DNA from: an uncultured Atopobiaceae bacterium
Lineage (GTDB): Bacteria > Actinomycetota > Coriobacteriia > Coriobacteriales > Atopobiaceae
DNA: 33,363 nucleotides
Assembly (NCBI GenBank): GCA_900770865.1
Contig: CAAGLU010000058.1
Span: forward strand, 1 to 33,363
Direction of reading: 5' to 3'
Below are positions 32,556 to 33,363 of the stretch, one piece after another. Numbering within the stretch: the first letter of the stretch is position 1; every line of letters begins with the position of its first letter. A model generated the notes under the pieces. The model was not told the DNA's origin. It did not search any database and worked only from the letters and a program-made list of their open reading frames with translations. Both the position numbers and the translations under genes were made by a program.

Positions 32556-32708
32556 GCGCTCTCCTCTCTCCCTGGTCCTCTGTTCCGACCGACCGGACCT
32601 TCCCCAGAGTTAATCTATGTCCCTTTGAACCATCATGCACCAACTGGGCTCATACAGCAGCCGATTAGGAGATGCCAATAGACTCCGCGGGATGCTGGGG
32701 TCGCAAAT

Positions 32709-32785
32709 CGTTGTTACCGGGCCGTTCGAGGTTCTCATCGTTTGCCCTGCTGGGCAATCTTGCGCCAAACGAGCCGGTAACAACG
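32709..32785. repeat. GTTGTTACCGG palindrome (cluster 2, copy 1)
   Basis: A 77-bp element from CGTTGTTACCGG to CCGGTAACAACG. Its interior CATCGTTTGCCCTGCTGGGC carries the family-2 centre, joining this group to family 2. Confidence 0.8.
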
Positions 32786-32803
32786 CACGGGCCGAGAAGC
32801 TCC

Positions 32804-32880
32804 CTTGTTACCGGCTCGTCGAACCGCCGCGTCATCTTCCCAGGTAGCCGCCCGCAACAACAAACGTGCCGGTAACAACG
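32804..32880. repeat. GTTGTTACCGG palindrome (cluster 2, copy 2)
   Basis: A 77-bp element delimited by CTTGTTACCGG and CCGGTAACAACG. The flank GAGAAGCTCCCTTGTTACCG is repeated at the next copy. Confidence 0.75.
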
Positions 32881-32922
32881 AGTAATCTGAGAAGTCTCTT
32901 ATTGCCGGCGCTGAGAAGCTCC

Positions 32923-32998
32923 CTTGTTACCGGCTCGTCGCGGTGCCGCAGCGTTTGCCCAGTTGGGTTCCCAAATGCGAGATGAGCCGGTAACAAGC
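32923..32998. repeat. GTTGTTACCGG palindrome (cluster 2, copy 3)
   Basis: A 76-bp element with arms CTTGTTACCGGCTCGTC and GATGAGCCGGTAACAAG. Its centre GCAGCGTTTGCCCAGTTGGG is a good family-2 signature. A degraded version (TTATTGCCGGCG) lies between copies 2 and 3. Confidence 0.8.
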
Positions 32999-33042
32999 AT
33001 CTGAGCAACCAGCGTCACTGCCGCAAATGCGCGGCCCGGCGG

Positions 33043-33363
33043 CTACATTAGCCCCAGAGCCGTGGCGACGGGCACCAAGAGGATGGGGACAAACGCGGCG
33101 GGGATGAGGTTTGCAACCTTGATGTCGGTCACGCCAAGGAGGTTAGTGCCCACGGCGAGCAGCAGCGTGGAGCCGGTGACGGCGACCTCGGTGACCACGA
33201 CGTCGGTGAGGAAGGACCCTACCAGGCTTGCCAGCACGGAGAGGATGCCCTCGTAAACGACAAGGCTCACGCCGCAGAAGGGCACGCCGATGCCCATGGT
33301 CGCCGCCATGGGAAGGCAGACGGCCAGGTCGATGACGCCCTTCGAGATGAGGGTCGCGTGGTC
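33043..33363 (-). CDS. DUF554 family membrane protein, C-terminal part
   Basis: The frame is open to the window edge and encodes at least 106 residues up to the stop at 33043. Segments such as GVIDLAVCLPMAATMGIGVP, GSTLLLAVGTNLLGVTDIKV and ANLIPAAFVPILLVPVATAL fit the C-terminal half of the DUF554 (YdfK-like) membrane family. The family's function is not established. The start is outside the window. The stop is about 45 bp from the nearest palindromic repeat. Confidence 0.82.
   Translation of the reverse strand, partial: DHATLISKGVIDLAVCLPMAATMGIGVPFCGVSLVVYEGILSVLASLVGSFLTDVVVTEVAVTGSTLLLAVGTNLLGVTDIKVANLIPAAFVPILLVPVATALGLM

Noticed and set aside
31451..32998. CRISPR-like array of GTTGTTACCGG repeats
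   Set aside because: The repeats are inverted pairs delimiting palindromes, with unequal intervals and no constant direct repeat or spacer set; no cas gene is present.

Overview
The window reads as a chromosomal segment of a high-GC, Gram-positive anaerobe. Olsenella/Atopobium-type Coriobacteriia fit best, though this is an inference from GC content, Fe-S/flavin oxidoreductases, an EFR1-type ferredoxin and TetR/HXXEE gene pairs rather than from a marker gene. Most of it is ordinary metabolic, transport and regulatory genes. The exception is a three-gene block at 10845-18720 that I read as a pPIWI-RE system, and two families of dispersed palindromic elements that fill nearly all the longer gaps between genes.

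Layout. 1-1766: the tail of an unidentified small protein, then an RpiR/MurR regulator that appears to be fused in frame to the C-terminal part of a Gfo/Idh/MocA oxidoreductase, followed by a second, free-standing Gfo/Idh C-terminal fragment. 1844-2974: aldo/keto reductase with two 4Fe-4S motifs. 3050-4471: repeat-rich DNA around a GNAT acetyltransferase gene. 4472-6003: HipB/HipA pair. 6042-7257: overlapping GNAT and Asp/Glu racemase genes. 7258-9065: a decayed tetR fragment, then a TetR regulator divergent from an HXXEE membrane protein. 9560-9988: unknown protein. 10239-10600: two 150-bp palindromes.

10845-18720: three tightly packed genes encode a PD-(D/E)XK nuclease with a zinc-finger-like motif, a large DinG/XPD-like helicase with four cysteines in the Fe-S position, and a PIWI-RE protein whose PIWI-fold acidic residues look incomplete. 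This matches the three-gene pPIWI-RE set predicted by comparative genomics to act in conflict with plasmids or phage. The family is therefore known in outline, but its mechanism is poorly characterised. 

18980-23273: an unknown protein, a YihY/BrkB membrane protein, tRNA-Pro(GGG) and a BaiCD/2,4-dienoyl-CoA reductase-like flavoenzyme. 23365-25275: glycogen synthase with a 153-residue Lys/Ala/Pro tail. 25404-27495: SDR-TetR-EFR1 operon. 27663-28877: SotB-like MFS exporter. 29176-31396: AzlCD exporter divergent from a LysR regulator. 31674-32555: a DegV gene broken by two frameshifts and bracketed by clusters of palindromes with GTTGTTACCGG ends. 33043-33363: the C-terminal part of a DUF554 membrane protein, running off the window.

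The palindromes deserve as much attention as the pPIWI-RE operon. Family 1 (about 140-154 bp, seven copies) and family 2 (about 71-88 bp, at least eight copies) keep a conserved centre, while their pairing arms differ between copies yet stay complementary. That pattern suggests selection on folded DNA or RNA. All calls were made by eye from the sequence; no database search was run.
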